In this document: positions 29,038-38,064 of the stretch, in pieces
Layout: the number at the start of each line of letters is the position of its first letter
Position numbering within the stretch: the stretch's first letter is position 1
Assembly: GCA_020622105.1 (NCBI GenBank)
Contig: JAHRYP010000009.1
Coordinates: 487 to 64,486 of the forward strand
DNA length: 64,000 nt
Direction: 5' to 3'
From: Methylotenera sp.
GTDB taxonomy: Bacteria; Pseudomonadota; Gammaproteobacteria; Burkholderiales; Methylophilaceae
Program-made: the position numbers and the translations under genes
The notes under the pieces: model-generated
Databases searched by the model: none
What the model was told of the DNA's origin: nothing
What the model saw: the letters and a program-made list of their open reading frames with translations, nothing else

Positions 29038-29943
29038 GTGTATAAAAAAATATTACTTACCGGTGTGAATGGGCAGGTTGGCCATGCCTTGCAACAAGCC
29101 TTTTTAAAAGAAACTGCTTTTGCAGACCTTGTTGTTAGTCTGGATCGTAGCCAGCTCGACTTGACCGATCAGGACGCAATCCGCCGAGCAGTGCAGACGA
29201 TTCAACCGGATTTGATCATTAATCCTGCTGCATACACAGCAGTAGATAAGGCTGAGTCAGAGCCTGAGCTGGCCTATGCAATTAATGCAGCAGCGCCGCA
29301 AGTGCTGGCAGAAGAAGCTGCCAAAGTGGGTGCCAGATTAATTCATTTTTCTACTGACTATGTGTATGCCGGTAATAAATTGGGTACTTACGTTGAAGAG
29401 GATACAACGCAGCCTTTAAGCGTTTATGGCAAAAGCAAACTTGCGGGTGAAGAGGCAATCAGGTCAGTCGGGCTGCCGCACCTTATTTTTCGCACCTCAT
29501 GGGTGTATGGTGCTTATGGCAAAAACTTCTTGAAAACGATTTTACGATTAGCCGCAGAGCGCGATGAACTGCGAATTGTAGCTGATCAGTTTGGCGCACC
29601 TACCAGCAGCACAAGTATTGCCAATGCAGTTTTGTCTGTGATGAGCAATTGGCAGAATGAACTTACTGGCACCTATCATCTGGTGAATGCAGGTCAGACT
29701 TCATGGCATGGTTTTGCAGTAGCTATTGTAGAAGAATACAACCGTATTCAGATGGCGCATGGTCTGCCATTACTTAAAGCCAGCGCGGAAAACATACAGG
29801 CAATCACTACACAGGACTATCCAACACCAGCGGCACGTCCAGCTAATTCATGTTTAGACTGCACCAAGCTGGTAACGGATTTCTCAGTAAGATTACCTGA
29901 TTGGCATGCCGCATTGATTACTGAGCTGCAAGCCATCAGCTAA
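29038..29943 (+). CDS. rfbD: dTDP-4-dehydrorhamnose reductase
   Basis: Last step, giving dTDP-L-rhamnose. 301 aa from GTG at 29038. The N-terminal TGVNGQVGHALQ binds NAD(P)H, and the SDR catalytic set appears in FSTDYVYAGNKLGTY and YGKSKLAGEEAI. The gene lies 27 bp after rfbC. No glycosyltransferase follows, so the rhamnose acceptor is unknown from this window. Confidence 0.96.
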   Translation: MYKKILLTGVNGQVGHALQQAFLKETAFADLVVSLDRSQLDLTDQDAIRRAVQTIQPDLIINPAAYTAVDKAESEPELAYAINAAAPQVLAEEAAKVGARLIHFSTDYVYAGNKLGTYVEEDTTQPLSVYGKSKLAGEEAIRSVGLPHLIFRTSWVYGAYGKNFLKTILRLAAERDELRIVADQFGAPTSSTSIANAVLSVMSNWQNELTGTYHLVNAGQTSWHGFAVAIVEEYNRIQMAHGLPLLKASAENIQAITTQDYPTPAARPANSCLDCTKLVTDFSVRLPDWHAALITELQAIS

Positions 29944-29960
29944 ACAAGTTTAATCTAAAG

Positions 29961-30413
29961 CTAGCCTAGTGCGTCAGCCCAGCTATTCGGCGTTTCATAC
30001 AGGCGCACTTTTTCCAGTTTTAAGTGATTACCATAAGTGTCATCGTATTTGGATTTGAGAATTCTGAATGCTTCTAACGCCATGTTTTCTGCCGTAGGCA
30101 CAGTAGGGAAAACAACTGTTTTGTGATCTGGCAGCGAGTTTAAGAAGTTCAGCACTTCAGTATCGTGCTGATACACTAAAAACGCGTGATCCCAGATATT
30201 GACTACAGACTCTTTGGCAATTGCTTTCACGTCCGAGAAGTCCATCACCATGCCATTCTCAGAGGCATTCTCTTGCTTGATGATGTCGCCAGACAGGGTG
30301 ATTTCTAGTACGTAACGATGGCCATGCAGGTTTCTGCATTGGCTTTTATGGTTAGGAATACGATGTCCGGAGTCAAACTCAAGGCGAGTGGTAATTTGCA
30401 TAAATGCGGTCAC
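29961..30413 (-). CDS. queD: 6-carboxytetrahydropterin synthase (QueD)
   Basis: First enzyme committed to queuosine/7-deazaguanine synthesis. 150 aa. The zinc and catalytic motif FDSGHRIPNHKSQCRNLHGH carries two His pairs and the reactive Cys. Later come WDHAFLVYQHD and PTAENMALEAF. GTG at 30413 and ATG at 30401 are both possible starts; neither has a strong ribosome site. As the window also has pterin-cofactor genes, a PTPS-like role in H4MPT synthesis was considered, but the sequence looks like standard QueD. Convergent with rfbD. Confidence 0.93.
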   Translation of the reverse strand: MTAFMQITTRLEFDSGHRIPNHKSQCRNLHGHRYVLEITLSGDIIKQENASENGMVMDFSDVKAIAKESVVNIWDHAFLVYQHDTEVLNFLNSLPDHKTVVFPTVPTAENMALEAFRILKSKYDDTYGNHLKLEKVRLYETPNSWADALG

Positions 30414-30738
30414 TTAAAGAATGCTTAATTTATAAAATGCGTATTATACGCTGACTAGCGTTACTTTTTAATTGACTGCTGTTTCAGGTGATTTTGAATC
30501 GGATATTGTAGATATGAATAATTTAAATATCCTTGTATGTTTAAGAAAAATTAGAAGACTTCTTTATGATGATTTCAGTTTTTCTAATATTAATATAGCG
30601 ATAAATATCCCTGCTATTTTGAGTAAAGACTTATTTATTCAGCATTATTTGTTCACAATGGAGCTAATGTTTACTTCTTCTAGAGACTAGAGGTACTATA
30701 GATCATGAGGTTAATAAAAATAAAACTTAGCCCGGAAT
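30414..30738. other. intergenic region, 325 bp, AT-rich
   Basis: The region before the diguanylate cyclase gene is AT-rich. It holds an open frame of 72 codons (30472-30690, TTG start) whose peptide has no family features. A weak inverted pair GGATATT/AATATCC lies near 30500-30532. I see no supported gene or terminator here. Confidence 0.6.
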
Positions 30739-33513
30739 ATGAGCATTTCAAATACCTTTAATTTTCATTCAATTAAATCCCGCGTGACCTTATTTACGCT
30801 GGGAATTTTTGTTATTGGAATTTGGATACTATATTTTTTAATCAGTCAAAAATTGCATGACGATATGCAAAAGCAGCTGGCAAACCAACAATCCTCAATA
30901 GCTGCAATTCTTGCAACACAGGTTGACGAAGAGCTGCGTGAGCGCCTGAATGTACTAGAAAAAATTACTGAGAAAATTGCGCCAATAGCATTAATTGACA
31001 ACAAGCTGTTGCAAGTGACATTGGAAGAGCAACTGGTGATACAAAGACTCTTTAATGCGGGTGCATTTGTTGTCGGTGCAGATGGAGTGGCTGTCGCATC
31101 TATCCCGTCTTCGATAAAAAGAGTAGGCATTAGCTATATTGAGCGCGACTATATAGTCGCTGCGCTTAAAGATGGTAAATCAACTATTAGCAGGCCCGTC
31201 ATTGGTAAAGTGCTAGGAACACCGCTTTTTAATGTGGTAGTACCGGTTCGCGATTCTCAAGGGTCAGTAGTTGCTGCATTAGCAGGCGTGACGGATCTTG
31301 GAAAGCCAAATTTTTTAGACAAAGTTTTTCAAAACAGCTACAGCAAGACCGGCTATTTTCTGCTTGAAGACGCTAAAAATAGATTGATTATCACAGGTAC
31401 TGACAAGCGCCGCATTATGCAGAAACTGCCAGCACCTGGTGTTAATAAACTTATTGATCGTCATGTAAATGGATTTGATGATACCGATATTACCGTCAGC
31501 CCCCTTGGCGTAAAAGTACTGGCCTCGGCGAAACGGGTGCATATTGCAGATTGGTTTATTGTTGTAGCATTGCCGGTTCAAGAAGCGTTTGCACCAATTG
31601 ATGATATGAAAAAGCATATTATGCTTTTTGCAACATTAATGACAATTGTTGCAGGTGGCTTAATATGGTGGATGCTAAAACGCGAACTGGTACCTATGTT
31701 TACGGCGGTAAAACAGCTTGCTGCATTATCTAAAGCCGGAGGTAGTCACCAGCCATTGCCCACCGGCGTTAATAACGAAATTAGCGAGCTAATTAACGGG
31801 TTTAATAACTTATTAGATGTGCTAGGAAAAAGGAGTGCGCAACTTCATGCTCTGCTGCAAAGCATTCCTGACCTTGTTTGGCTGAAAGACACTAACGGTA
31901 TTTACATGTCGTGTAACTCGGCATTCGAACGACTCTATGGTGCTAAAGAAGCCGATATTATTGGCAAGACAGATTATGACTTCATTGATAAGCAGCAGGC
32001 AGATTTGTTTCGTGAGAATGACCGTAAAGCAATGATTGCGCATAAAGCAGTATCTAACGAAGAATGGCTTACTTTTGCTGAGGGTGGTTATCGGGGTTTG
32101 TTTGAAACTATCAAAGTGCCTGTAAAAAATGCTAACGGCCAAATCATAGGTGTTCTTGGAATTTCTCGCGACATGAGTGAACGCAAGGCAGCTGAGCTTA
32201 AGCTGCGTATGTTGTCTACGGCTATTGAACAAAGTCCGACATCTGTTGCCATTACAAACGTTGAAGCTAAAATCGAATATATCAACTCAGCCTTTACCAA
32301 AGAAGCTGGTTATACGCTGGATGAAGTGCTCGGAAAGAACCCACGTGTATTGCAATCAGGGATGACTGATACAAAGGTTTATGATGACATGTGGTCAAAA
32401 ATAACCAATGGTGAGAGCTGGCAAGGCGAGTTTGTTAATAAGCGTAAAAATGGCGAGATATTTTACGAAGAAGCATATATTTCTCCTATCAAGGATGATG
32501 CAGGCAATGCAAGCCACTACGTGGCTGTGAAACTGGATGTCACTTCACGAAAAGAGGCAGAACGGGCGCTGCGTGAATCTAATAAAAAAATGGACTCGCT
32601 GCTGCAATCTTTAGCTGAAGGTGCCTATGGTGTTGATAACGAAGGTAACTGTACTTTTGTAAACAATTCATTTTTAAGAATTCTAGGTTATGAAACTGAA
32701 GATGAACTGGTAGGCAAGCATATTCACGAACTCATTCATCACTCGCATGCAGATGGTACGCACTACCCAGCTAGCGAATGTCGAATATATGCAGCTTATA
32801 GAAATAATGTTGAAGATCATTGCGCTGATGAAGTATTTTGGCATAAGAGTGGTTATGCAATCCAGGTGGAATATTGGTCACAGCCTATCGTGGTAGATGG
32901 CGTAGTGATTGGTGCAATCGCAACGTTTTTTGATATTACTGAGCGCAAGAAAATGGAGCAGCAGATACGTCATCTTGCGCTTCATGATGTGCTTACCAAC
33001 CTGCCTAACCGCCGTCTATTGATTGAACGTATAAGTCAGGCGCAATTATCCAGCAAACGCAGTCTTCAGTACTGCGCATTAATGTTCATGGACCTGGACA
33101 ATTTTAAACCGCTAAATGATGCGCATGGACATGAAGCGGGCGACAAGTTGCTAATTGAAGTTGCAAATCGTTTGCTGAAGAGCGTAAGAGAAATAGATAC
33201 TGTAGCTCGCATTGGAGGTGATGAGTTTGTAGTGATGTTGACTGAGCTTGATACGGATGAATCACTATCAAGGCAGCAAGCTGAAAAGGTATCTGAAAAA
33301 ATTCGCTCTGCTTTAGCCGAGCCTTATTTTATTAATGTGACGAACGATGGCGGCGTTAATACTGTTGTAGAACACTATTGCACTGCGAGTATAGGAGTAG
33401 TGTTGTTTAAAGGTACGGCTCCAAGTAAAGAAGAAGTGATTAAACTTGCAGATGATGGAATGTATCAGGCTAAGAATGCAGGTCGCAACAAGGTGATTTT
33501 TTATGAAAAATAA
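30739..33513 (+). CDS. membrane sensor diguanylate cyclase, dCache-HAMP-PAS-PAS-PAS-GGDEF
   Basis: 924 aa. TM1 is at about residues 20-40 and TM2 at about 295-313. They enclose a periplasmic dCache-like sensor (about 42-290) with motifs such as YIERDYIVAALKDGKSTIS and VPVRDSQGSVVAALAG. A HAMP segment follows, then PAS domains starting near 368, 492 and 618. The GGDEF active site lies at residues 826-830 with ARI before it, and the product-inhibition site RxxD (REID) is at 817-820. The protein should make cyclic di-GMP under feedback control. No EAL domain is present. Neighbours give no hint of the signal. Stand-alone gene. Confidence 0.94.
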   Translation: MSISNTFNFHSIKSRVTLFTLGIFVIGIWILYFLISQKLHDDMQKQLANQQSSIAAILATQVDEELRERLNVLEKITEKIAPIALIDNKLLQVTLEEQLVIQRLFNAGAFVVGADGVAVASIPSSIKRVGISYIERDYIVAALKDGKSTISRPVIGKVLGTPLFNVVVPVRDSQGSVVAALAGVTDLGKPNFLDKVFQNSYSKTGYFLLEDAKNRLIITGTDKRRIMQKLPAPGVNKLIDRHVNGFDDTDITVSPLGVKVLASAKRVHIADWFIVVALPVQEAFAPIDDMKKHIMLFATLMTIVAGGLIWWMLKRELVPMFTAVKQLAALSKAGGSHQPLPTGVNNEISELINGFNNLLDVLGKRSAQLHALLQSIPDLVWLKDTNGIYMSCNSAFERLYGAKEADIIGKTDYDFIDKQQADLFRENDRKAMIAHKAVSNEEWLTFAEGGYRGLFETIKVPVKNANGQIIGVLGISRDMSERKAAELKLRMLSTAIEQSPTSVAITNVEAKIEYINSAFTKEAGYTLDEVLGKNPRVLQSGMTDTKVYDDMWSKITNGESWQGEFVNKRKNGEIFYEEAYISPIKDDAGNASHYVAVKLDVTSRKEAERALRESNKKMDSLLQSLAEGAYGVDNEGNCTFVNNSFLRILGYETEDELVGKHIHELIHHSHADGTHYPASECRIYAAYRNNVEDHCADEVFWHKSGYAIQVEYWSQPIVVDGVVIGAIATFFDITERKKMEQQIRHLALHDVLTNLPNRRLLIERISQAQLSSKRSLQYCALMFMDLDNFKPLNDAHGHEAGDKLLIEVANRLLKSVREIDTVARIGGDEFVVMLTELDTDESLSRQQAEKVSEKIRSALAEPYFINVTNDGGVNTVVEHYCTASIGVVLFKGTAPSKEEVIKLADDGMYQAKNAGRNKVIFYEK

Positions 33514-33601
33514 CCACACATCAACCAATTGCAGACTCTGAATATGATATTTGGCACGGCTATACTGCGGGTTGAGTACTCTTTATTGTATTGGCTGTAG
33601 A

Positions 33602-34522
33602 TTAAAGTAAAAGCGCTTCAACGTGACTGCATACGGCATCAGCTAGAGCACCAAGGTGATAGCCGCCTTCCAGAGACGATATTACACGTCCTTTGGCATG
33701 TTGCTTAGCCACTTTTTTGATGAATCCAGTCATCCATGCATAGTCGGCATCCAATAGACGCATATCTGCCAGCGGATCGTCTGCGTGTGCATCAAAGCCA
33801 GCAGAGATGTAAATAATTTCCGGCTTGAACTGATTCAAGGCAGGTAAAAACTCTTGTTCAAATACCTGCTCAAATTCTTTACGCCCTGATTTTGCGGGCA
33901 GCGGAATATTGAGCATCCTGTCGCTACGTGTATCGGCTCCGCGATGCGGGTAGAACGGGTGCTGAAAGGTCGAGCACAGCATTACGCGCGGGTCGTTCCT
34001 GAAAATATCTTCGGTACCGTCGCCATGATGCACATCAAAGTCGATTATCGCCGCACGTTTGATGCCATACTTTTCAAAAGCATGTGCCACGCCTACCGCA
34101 ACATGATTGAAGATGCAGAACCCAGCGCTGTTGGCGCGTCCGGCATGATGACCGGGTGGCCTGATGCAGCAAAAGGCGTTATCTGCCATATTGCGCATGA
34201 CGAGGTCAGTTGCGAATATCACAGCGCCACTGGCATGCAATGCTGCTGAACGACTCATGGGCCCCATTGCGGTATCAGCATCTAATCTCACTAATCCAGC
34301 TTTAGGTGACAATGCACGTATCTTCTGCACATATTCACTGCTATGAACACGCTGTAGTTCGCGGTCTGTGGCTAATGGTGCTTCGTAAATGTCGAGTTTT
34401 TGATAAATGCCGTTTTTGATGAGGGCATTCTTAATGGCGGTAATGCGGGCAGGCGATTCAGGATGGCTGCCATCCATCACATGCAACAGCGTATCCGGAT
34501 GCGAGATAAATGCCGTTTTCAT
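33602..34522 (-). CDS. histone deacetylase-family hydrolase (acetylpolyamine amidohydrolase-like)
   Basis: 306 aa. It shows the arginase-fold deacetylase motifs RPPGHHAGR near residue 117, GFCIFNHVAVG, DFDVHHGDGTE near 160 (zinc Asp/His) and SAGFDAHADDPL near 244. Bacterial members act on acetylated polyamines, acetoin or unknown amides; the substrate is not readable. It starts 6 bp after the rsgA stop, so both lie in one minus-strand unit. Confidence 0.92.
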   Translation of the reverse strand: MKTAFISHPDTLLHVMDGSHPESPARITAIKNALIKNGIYQKLDIYEAPLATDRELQRVHSSEYVQKIRALSPKAGLVRLDADTAMGPMSRSAALHASGAVIFATDLVMRNMADNAFCCIRPPGHHAGRANSAGFCIFNHVAVGVAHAFEKYGIKRAAIIDFDVHHGDGTEDIFRNDPRVMLCSTFQHPFYPHRGADTRSDRMLNIPLPAKSGRKEFEQVFEQEFLPALNQFKPEIIYISAGFDAHADDPLADMRLLDADYAWMTGFIKKVAKQHAKGRVISSLEGGYHLGALADAVCSHVEALLL

Positions 34523-34527
34523 GGCTG

Positions 34528-35427
34528 CTAATGAGAAATTTCAGTACGCAGCATTTTGTAAATCGCCAGCCTTTCCGGTGATATCTTATGGGCTGCTGCT
34601 GCTTCACTAATAGCACAGTCAGGTTCCTGCAAATGTTTGCAGTTATTAAACCGGCACTTACCTAAAAAAGGCCTGAATTCGATGAATGCATGCTCAAGCT
34701 CGTCGGTGCTTAGATGATGCAAGCCGAATTCCTGCAGACCCGGCGAGTCGATCAGAATGCTGTTTGCATCGAGATGATACAAATGAGCTGCCGTCGTCGT
34801 ATGTTTACCGCTATCGAGCACTTTGCTGACTTCCTGCGTGCGTACAGCCTCATTTGGCAGTAATGCGTTGATCATAGTCGATTTTCCCATACCGGACTGG
34901 CCTACCAGAATGCTGACTTCACCTTGTAAAAATGGCCTGAGAGTAGAAATATCTTCTTTAGCGGATAGCGGTAACACCTGATAGCCGAGTGCAGTGTAAA
35001 GCTCAAGCTTTTGTTTTGCATTGTCGTTATCGGCTAAATCACATTTGTTCAGCACGATTAATGCTTTGATTCCGGCGGCCTCCGCAGCAATCAGGCAGCG
35101 ATTCAGCAGCGCTTCATAAAAGCTGGGTTGCGTAGCGAGTACGATGATGATCTGCGTGACATTGGCTGCCAGCGTTTTGCTTTTAAAAGCGTTGCTGCGG
35201 TAAAGCAGGGTTGTGCGTGGCACGATGTTTTCAATCACGCCTTCGCGCTTATCCGTGAGCTTGACTGTGACATGGTCTCCACAGGCAACATCGGTTTTTT
35301 TGCCGCGCGTAACGCAGCTGATGCGGTGCATAGTTTCAGCGAGTTCGACTTTATAGCGTTTGCCATAAGCGGCTACTACTGTACCTTGCAAGTCGCCTTG
35401 CGCTAGGGTGTTGTCTGGTGATTGCAC
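34528..35427 (-). CDS. rsgA: ribosome small-subunit biogenesis GTPase RsgA
   Basis: 299 aa circularly permuted GTPase that matures the 30S subunit. The order is an OB-fold at the N-terminus (GTVVAAYGKRYKVEL), then G4 NKCD, G1 GQSGMGKST, G3 DSPGLQEFGL, and a C-terminal zinc knuckle CRFNNCKHLQEPDC. The start is GTG at 35427. The group rsgA, M48 protease, orn is a familiar betaproteobacterial neighbourhood. Confidence 0.96.
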   Translation of the reverse strand: MQSPDNTLAQGDLQGTVVAAYGKRYKVELAETMHRISCVTRGKKTDVACGDHVTVKLTDKREGVIENIVPRTTLLYRSNAFKSKTLAANVTQIIIVLATQPSFYEALLNRCLIAAEAAGIKALIVLNKCDLADNDNAKQKLELYTALGYQVLPLSAKEDISTLRPFLQGEVSILVGQSGMGKSTMINALLPNEAVRTQEVSKVLDSGKHTTTAAHLYHLDANSILIDSPGLQEFGLHHLSTDELEHAFIEFRPFLGKCRFNNCKHLQEPDCAISEAAAAHKISPERLAIYKMLRTEISH

Positions 35428-35459
35428 TATTTTATTATTTTTAATTTTATTATTCTTAA

Positions 35460-35771
35460 CTATTCAGTAAATTTGTAGTAAGTCTGGTTGAGATATTTTG
35501 CAACATTAAGCTCTTCATCCTCAAACCATTTCAAGTCGAGCATAGTATTACAGTTACGAATCTGCGCTACCAGACCCTTGGCAGATTTCACCTTGCGGTA
35601 ATCTCGTGTGTAAATTGCAGAACCATCACCGCCAAAGCTCGAGGCATGGCAGCTGATACAGTTTTTTTCAACCAGCGCTTTACCGGCGCTCGCGTCGCCA
35701 GTCTTGAAAGGTTCTGCCAGTGCATAGCTATTTACCAGTAACAACCCAGCGAGTAAGCATAGTGATTTCAT
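35460..35771 (-). CDS. small periplasmic c-type cytochrome
   Basis: 103 aa from ATG at 35771, preceded by AAAGG. The start at 35828 is rejected because the signal peptide MKSLCLLAGLLLVNSYALAEP begins at 35771. One heme site NCISCHAS, with a later Met-rich segment (CNTMLDLKWFEDEELNV) that likely provides the axial Met. A class-I cytochrome fold ending in a helix (AKYLNQTYYKF) is likely. Partner enzymes are unknown. Confidence 0.9.
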   Translation of the reverse strand: MKSLCLLAGLLLVNSYALAEPFKTGDASAGKALVEKNCISCHASSFGGDGSAIYTRDYRKVKSAKGLVAQIRNCNTMLDLKWFEDEELNVAKYLNQTYYKFTE

Positions 35772-35795
35772 ATCAACGCCTTTAAAACAGAGTAT

Positions 35796-35943
35796 TAAGG
35801 AAACGCGCAATAAGTCCTGCGCGAGCAAATTGCTGCGTTGCGCGGTACTCGCACCCTCGCTGTATACCCCATACTATCTCGGGTTCTGCGTTCCGTGCGC
35901 CTTGCACTTTATCTCGCTCGGCGACTTATTCCGTATTTCCTTA
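35796..35943. repeat. 148-bp terminal-inverted-repeat element, MITE-like
   Basis: The left end TTAAGGAAACGCGCAATAAG is inverted at the right end (reverse complement CTAAGGAAATACGGAATAAG), so about 22 of the terminal bases match with few changes. The interior is GC-rich (GCGCGAGC, TTGCGCGGTACTCGC, CTCGCTGTAT). The right end overlaps the stop codon of the M48 protease gene. It is non-coding. The structure is that of a small non-autonomous mobile element or dispersed palindrome; only one copy is in the window. Confidence 0.6.
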
Positions 35944-37191
35944 GCTAGTATACGCCGCTAATTTTGAAATTCGTATACTTGCTGGCGGATGTGAGTCATA
36001 AAATGCAGAATGTAGTGGATCCGGCGTCAATGTAGATGCATTATCACGATATAGTTTGACTAAAGCTTCTACCAGATTTTTCGCATTTGCATGTTTCGCT
36101 GCATAGTCATCTGCTTCAAATTCATTTTTGCGTGAATAGCTCGCCATGAGTGGGCGTAACAGAAATAAGAACACTGGTGACACTAACAGGAATAGCAATA
36201 ACGCCATGTAATTACTAGACTGCTCAATACCTAATCCTGCGTAGAACCAATCCTGATTCATGAGCCAGCCCAGCAGCGCCAGACCGACAAAGCTTACAAA
36301 AAACATCAGTGCGATGCGTTTGATCACATGGTGATGACGGAAATGGCCGAGTTCGTGTGCGAGTACCGCTTCAATCTCATCTGCATTCAGTCGCTCCAGT
36401 AGCGTATCAAAAAATACTACGCGCTTGGATGAGCCAAAGCCCGTGAAGTAAGCATTGCCGTGACTGCTGCGTGCTGAGCCATCCATCACAAACAGACCTT
36501 GTGATTTAAATCCGCATTTTGTGAGTAACGTTTCAATTCTTTGCTTCAGCTCTACATCTGCTAATGGCGTAAATTTATTGAAGAACGGCGCAATGAATGT
36601 CGGGTAAACCGCAAGCATTACCAGATTGAATACACTCCATACAATCCATAGGTAAAGCCACCAGTAAGCGCCGGCACCCTGCATCAGCCATAGTGCTGCG
36701 AACAGGATAGGTGCGCCGAGTATTACACCTACAATAGTGTGTTTAAGCATGTCACTGAAAAACATGCTGCGTGTCATTTTATTAAAGCCGAACTTTTCAT
36801 CTACAGTAAATGTTTTATAGTAATCAAAAGGAATATCGATCAGACTACTGACTATCATGGCGCTACAGATCACCAGTGCACCACGTGCAATTTCATTAGC
36901 TGGCAGCAGGTTGCGCCAGATTTCGTCAATGAGTTGCAGGCCGCCGCCGATAGTTAGTATAGCCAGTAGTGCTGCCTGCGCAGTCGCTTCAATAATCACC
37001 AGTTTTGTTTTTGCGTTGGAGTAATCAGCAGCTTTTTGATGGGCATCCAGTGAAATGCTACCGCTGAATGCTGCAGGCACCTCATTACGGTGCGATTGCA
37101 CATGGGCAATATGGCGGTTTCCCAGCCAGATGCGGATGCCGGTGGTCAGCAGCAGTAAGGTTACAAAAGTGAGAGTCAGTGTATAAGCCAT
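35941..37191 (-). CDS. M48 (Ste24/CAAX-type) membrane metalloprotease
   Basis: 416 aa with about seven hydrophobic segments. The zinc motif HELGH lies in VLAHELGHFRHHHVIKR near residue 281, and the third ligand is probably the Glu of EFEADDYAAKH near 357. The long N-terminal membrane region with PFDYYKTFTVDEKFGFNKMT is typical of Ste24-type enzymes rather than of HtpX. It likely processes or degrades membrane proteins. ATG at 37191 diverges from orn. Confidence 0.93.
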   Translation of the reverse strand: MAYTLTLTFVTLLLLTTGIRIWLGNRHIAHVQSHRNEVPAAFSGSISLDAHQKAADYSNAKTKLVIIEATAQAALLAILTIGGGLQLIDEIWRNLLPANEIARGALVICSAMIVSSLIDIPFDYYKTFTVDEKFGFNKMTRSMFFSDMLKHTIVGVILGAPILFAALWLMQGAGAYWWLYLWIVWSVFNLVMLAVYPTFIAPFFNKFTPLADVELKQRIETLLTKCGFKSQGLFVMDGSARSSHGNAYFTGFGSSKRVVFFDTLLERLNADEIEAVLAHELGHFRHHHVIKRIALMFFVSFVGLALLGWLMNQDWFYAGLGIEQSSNYMALLLFLLVSPVFLFLLRPLMASYSRKNEFEADDYAAKHANAKNLVEALVKLYRDNASTLTPDPLHSAFYDSHPPASIRISKLAAYTS

Positions 37192-37302
37192 CTTTATGTG
37201 TTTCGTAAAATTGATTTCGGTTAATATTATGTATTGTGAAGCATTTTAGATACGATGGTTCACGCAGTTTGCTTTACAACGCTAATTTTAATGGAAATCA
37301 TG

Positions 37303-37863
37303 ATGACAGCATCAACCAACGGAACGAATCAGAATAATTTAATTTGGCTGGATATGGAAATGAGTGGTTTATTGCCTGATTCAGACCGTATTTTAGAACT
37401 AGCTGCAGTGGTCACTGATGCTGAACTCAATGTGCTGGGTGAATCGCCGGTTTTTGTAGTACATCAGAGTGATGCTGTGCTTGATGGTATGGATGCCTGG
37501 AACAAGGGTGCACATGGCCGTTCCGGCTTGATCGAAAAAGTAAAAGCCTCAACACTGACCGAGGACGAAGCATCAGCGCAGATGATTGAGTTTTTAAAGC
37601 AGTTTGTGCCTAGTGGTAAGTCGCCGATGTGCGGTAATTCGATCTGTCAGGATAGGCGCTTTATGGCTCGCTATATGCCACAATTGGAATGTTATTTCCA
37701 TTATCGCAATCTGGACGTCAGCGTGTTTAAAGAACTGGCACGCCGCTGGAAACCTGAAATTTATTCGGGCTTCAAAAAAGCGAGCAAACATGAAGCATTG
37801 GCCGATATTTATGAATCCATTGATGAGCTTAAATATTACCGCGAGCACTTTATCGTTAAATAA
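37303..37863 (+). CDS. orn: oligoribonuclease
   Basis: Degrades di- to pentaribonucleotides, including the pGpG released from c-di-GMP. 186 aa from ATG at 37303, chosen because GGA lies 7 nt before it and the family starts here; the frame is open to 37255. DEDDh motifs are [40 protein letters not shown] and [16 protein letters not shown]. Essential-type housekeeping gene, next to the M48 gene as in relatives. Confidence 0.96.
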   Translation: MTASTNGTNQNNLIWLDMEMSGLLPDSDRILELAAVVTDAELNVLGESPVFVVHQSDAVLDGMDAWNKGAHGRSGLIEKVKASTLTEDEASAQMIEFLKQFVPSGKSPMCGNSICQDRRFMARYMPQLECYFHYRNLDVSVFKELARRWKPEIYSGFKKASKHEALADIYESIDELKYYREHFIVK

Positions 37864-37901
37864 TACTTTTAAATAAAATAACTTTAAATAAGATAACGTA
37901 C

Positions 37902-37937
37902 AGATAAAAAAGAGGGCGTCCATGTCAGTAGACGCCC
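37902..37937 (-). terminator. rho-independent terminator for glgA
   Basis: On the minus strand GGGCGTC, a 10-nt loop and GACGCCC are followed by TCTTTTTTATC. It lies 128 bp after the glgA stop and faces the orn stop, so it ends the glgA transcript. Confidence 0.85.
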
Positions 37938-38064
37938 GAAGGGAGAAAAGCAATAATTTGGAGAAGCACTAGGCTTAATGTTATTAAAGCATTAACTATG
38001 CCAAGCTATATCTTCACCAATATTGTGAGCCTCCCTGCTTTAACTGTTAATTTGCTCCGATAAT

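Noticed and set aside
29961..30413. QueD homologue as an H4MPT synthesis enzyme
   Set aside because: The motif set is that of ordinary QueD and it lies far from the cofactor island.
30472..30690. 72-codon plus-strand frame before the diguanylate cyclase
   Set aside because: TTG start without a ribosome site, no recognisable features; AT-rich DNA gives such frames readily in terms of peptide content.
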